From: Pontimonas sp964350865 | GTDB taxonomy: Bacteria > Actinomycetota > Actinomycetes > Actinomycetales > Microbacteriaceae | Direction of reading: 5' to 3' | Assembly (NCBI GenBank): GCA_964350865.1 | Contig: CAYGLJ010000045.1 | Location: 1-7,235 of the forward strand | DNA length: 7,235 nt | In this document: positions 5,726 through 7,235 of the stretch, piece after piece | Layout: every line of letters begins with the position of its first letter | Numbering within the stretch: position 1 is the stretch's first letter | Translations under genes and position numbers: made by a program | The notes under the pieces: model-generated | What the model was told of the DNA's origin: nothing | The model's database searches: none | The model's input: the letters and a program-made list of their open reading frames with translations, nothing else

Positions 5726-5836
5726 ATGACTTCTCGACTTTGGATCAGAACTCTCGAGGAAGAGACTGTGGCTGAGCTCATTGGTGAGATCTCCGTATCT
5801 GCCGCTGTCTGCTTGCACACGAGGCTTATTACATGA
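5726..5836 (+). CDS. possible 36-codon upstream ORF overlapping the lipoprotein start
   Basis: ATG 5726 opens a frame beginning MTSRLWIRTLEEETVAELIG and ending at TGA 5834-5836. The stop overlaps the lipoprotein ATG as ATGA, the arrangement seen with translational coupling. No Shine-Dalgarno site precedes it, but TAACAT at 5714-5719 would put a transcript start at or near the ATG, which would make it leaderless. The peptide has an acidic amphipathic middle and no signal peptide or known motif. It could be a leader peptide, a broken gene remnant or chance; the overlap is the only reason to list it. Confidence 0.3.
   Translation: MTSRLWIRTLEEETVAELIGEISVSAAVCLHTRLIT
5821..5824 (+). promoter_or_regulatory. 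ribosome binding site of the large lipoprotein
   Basis: GAGG at 5821-5824 lies eight bases before ATG 5833. It supports that start, which also puts the signal peptide and lipobox at the normal distance from the N-terminus. It lies inside the possible 36-codon upstream ORF. Confidence 0.5.
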
Positions 5837-7235
5837 CTTTTGCTTCAGGCCGGTCGGCACGGTCGTCAATCGCGTTCTCACTGGTCGGACTTCTCGCTCT
5901 CGGCGCGTGCAGCGATGCGAGCGATCTAAATGCGGGGATTTCCGAGCCAGAGGATGGTGCAAATGATTCCGTCGTTTATTCAGGGACAACACCGTGTGCG
6001 GCAGATTCTGAGGGTCTGTATGAGGAGAGCTTCGACTCAAATTCATTCGGACAACAGTTCGAGTATTTCCAAACACGTGATTGGGACCTGTGGGAGGAGG
6101 ACCCGGGACTCGATCGAGAAGACGTTTACAGCCTCGCAAACATCGACGATGTGATCCTCGACTCCGAGGGGCCACGCACCTACGTGTCTCTCTCTGAACC
6201 AGAGGATCTGCTGAAATACAGCCCCAATGGGGGCAATCCCCTGGGCTGTGCGGATGAGTACAAATTTTCCTTAGATTTTCGGGTCGCAGCATTGGCAGGT
6301 GAACCTGTTGACGATGACGGTTGTCGAACGCTGGTGACGACAACTGGCGCGTATCGCAACAACCTGGGTTTCACCGTGATGGTGTGTCGAAATAATCCCG
6401 CCGAAAATGAAAAGTTGACGTTCTGGACGTCCTCTGGTGCGCAACTGGAGGAAGTCGAAGGAGAAGAGTTCGATTTTGACAGCGCGCCGGAAGGGTATCA
6501 ACGGTTCAACGGCCAGCTTGACGACTCTGGGTGGAATTCGCTATCTCTGCGTTTTCGCTTCGGGTTGGATTCGCCTCGCGTAGAGATTAATCTCAATGGG
6601 TTGAGGACGAATGTCCGCCTGGTAGAGGGTGATAGAGCCAACTTCGCTGACATCAAGAATTACTTCGCAGGCCCCGATTTTGAGCTGTGGCTGGGGGGAC
6701 ATCCGGACAACTACTTCATCGACAATTTCCCGTGGTTGAAGATGGACATTGCCCAATTCAACCTCAGCGTTGGCGCTCGTGACCAGGATTCTGTTGCACT
6801 GAGACGTATCTTGACCGAGCTTATTGAGGGGAACAACACCCTCTCTCGCGAGCAGGAATTAGTCGCTGATTTTTCGGCAAATTTCGAAAACGATTGGGAG
6901 GGAATTGGCGACGAAGTTATAGCTTTCATCAAGGACACCGAGAGAATCAATCCCCCGCTATTCTCGATAGCCAAGACCACCTCGCTACTTGATCTTGCCC
7001 CGCGGGACTTGCTTCAGTTTGAGCTCAAGCAATGGATACTCGATGACTTGAGCGCTCAAATTACCGGGCCCATTGCTTTTCAAGAATCGAGGGTCTTCCC
7101 GGGTGCCGTGAGTGCTTCTGCGCCAAGGGAAACAGTCGAGGTCGAGATCGAAGGCGCCTACAATACCGACCCGAACTATTTCCTCAACGGTTCGGACAGT
7201 GTCGCTCGTCCCACAGGGCGTTACCTGGCACCGGG
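5833..7235 (+). CDS. large surface lipoprotein with LamG-like domain, possibly M60-type peptidase (3' end outside window)
   Basis: The frame is open from ATG 5833 to the window end: 467 full codons plus GG of a Gly codon, with no stop. The signal peptide has basic residues at 7-10, a hydrophobic core at about 13-23 and the lipobox LGAC with Cys26, so the protein is lipid-anchored outside the membrane. After a low-complexity acidic linker (27-55), residues about 62-314 look like a LamG/concanavalin-type beta-sandwich: ESFDSNSFG at the start, WNSLSLRFRF and VEINLNG in the middle, FELWLGG and MDIAQFNLSVG at the end. Residues about 318-405 are helical. From VFPGAVSASAPR (421-432) to PTGRYLAPG (460-468) it resembles the segment before the catalytic domain of M60/enhancin-like metallopeptidases, which act on glycoproteins; the HExxH site would lie beyond the window. 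Domain calls are from memory of family patterns. GC looks slightly lower than in the left contig. Confidence 0.8.
   Translation, partial: MTFASGRSARSSIAFSLVGLLALGACSDASDLNAGISEPEDGANDSVVYSGTTPCAADSEGLYEESFDSNSFGQQFEYFQTRDWDLWEEDPGLDREDVYSLANIDDVILDSEGPRTYVSLSEPEDLLKYSPNGGNPLGCADEYKFSLDFRVAALAGEPVDDDGCRTLVTTTGAYRNNLGFTVMVCRNNPAENEKLTFWTSSGAQLEEVEGEEFDFDSAPEGYQRFNGQLDDSGWNSLSLRFRFGLDSPRVEINLNGLRTNVRLVEGDRANFADIKNYFAGPDFELWLGGHPDNYFIDNFPWLKMDIAQFNLSVGARDQDSVALRRILTELIEGNNTLSREQELVADFSANFENDWEGIGDEVIAFIKDTERINPPLFSIAKTTSLLDLAPRDLLQFELKQWILDDLSAQITGPIAFQESRVFPGAVSASAPRETVEVEIEGAYNTDPNYFLNGSDSVARPTGRYLAP

Noticed and set aside
5308..5775. Several frames spanning the N run on both strands
   Set aside because: They exist only because Ns are translated as unknown residues, and they cross the tRNA fragment.
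5645..6343. 232-codon minus-strand reading frame opposite the lipoprotein
   Set aside because: It lies antisense to the lipoprotein frame, which has a signal peptide, lipobox and ribosome binding site. Its own product is rich in Arg, His, Pro and Ser with no domain, typical of a shadow frame.
1..7235. CRISPR array, insertion sequence, toxin-antitoxin pair or defence gene
   Set aside because: No repeated spacers, transposase, terminal inverted repeats or recognisable toxin, nuclease or methylase was found on reading both strands.

Overview
The window looks like chromosome from a mid-GC actinobacterium, most likely Microbacteriaceae or a relative such as the planktonic Luna-type lineages. The grounds are a GC content estimated by eye in the mid-50s percent, GTG starts, some genes without a Shine-Dalgarno site, and the protein style. 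This placement is an inference; there is no phylogenetic marker gene here. Positions 5430-5529 are exactly 100 Ns, a scaffold gap, so the window is two contigs joined.

Left of the gap is ordinary host chromosome. It starts with the C-terminal end of a membrane protein (1-174), convergent with a small two-helix membrane protein (193-390, minus). A 107-base divergent intergenic region with nested inverted repeats leads to a full-length ABC-type exporter (498-2357) and, 24 bases later, a small helical lipoprotein (2382-2858), probably one operon. Convergent to these is a 14-helix-type DHA2 major facilitator efflux protein (2986-4626, minus). Upstream of it on the same strand are two small membrane proteins (4895-5266 and a 39-residue one at 4744-4863) with near-identical strong ribosome binding sites, probably one operon. 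Almost every protein left of the gap is a membrane or envelope protein.

The gap falls inside a tRNA. On the minus strand, 5398-5429 is the 3' third of a tRNA (T arm, acceptor strand, CCA). The first 14 bases after the gap (5530-5543) read on the same strand as an anticodon loop with anticodon ACG plus the 3' side of its stem. Together they fit tRNA-Arg(ACG). The sequence beyond the anticodon loop does not form the 5' half of any tRNA: four of the five anticodon-stem pairs are lost and there is no D arm. A duplicated tRNA 3' half ending at the anticodon loop is the classic attachment-site remnant left by a tyrosine-recombinase integrative element. Sequence to the right of the gap may therefore be one end of a genomic island, with the intact tRNA and any integrase at its far end, outside the window.

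Right of the gap are about 180 bases with no gene, an AT-rich patch, a possible 36-codon ORF that overlaps the next start by ATGA, and a large lipoprotein gene (5833 to the window end, 467 whole codons, no stop). The lipoprotein has a lipobox, a probable LamG-like beta-sandwich, a helical segment, and the beginning of what resembles the N-terminal region of M60-type metallopeptidases. It is probably an exposed surface protein binding or degrading glycans or glycoproteins. I saw no CRISPR array, insertion sequence, integrase or defence gene.
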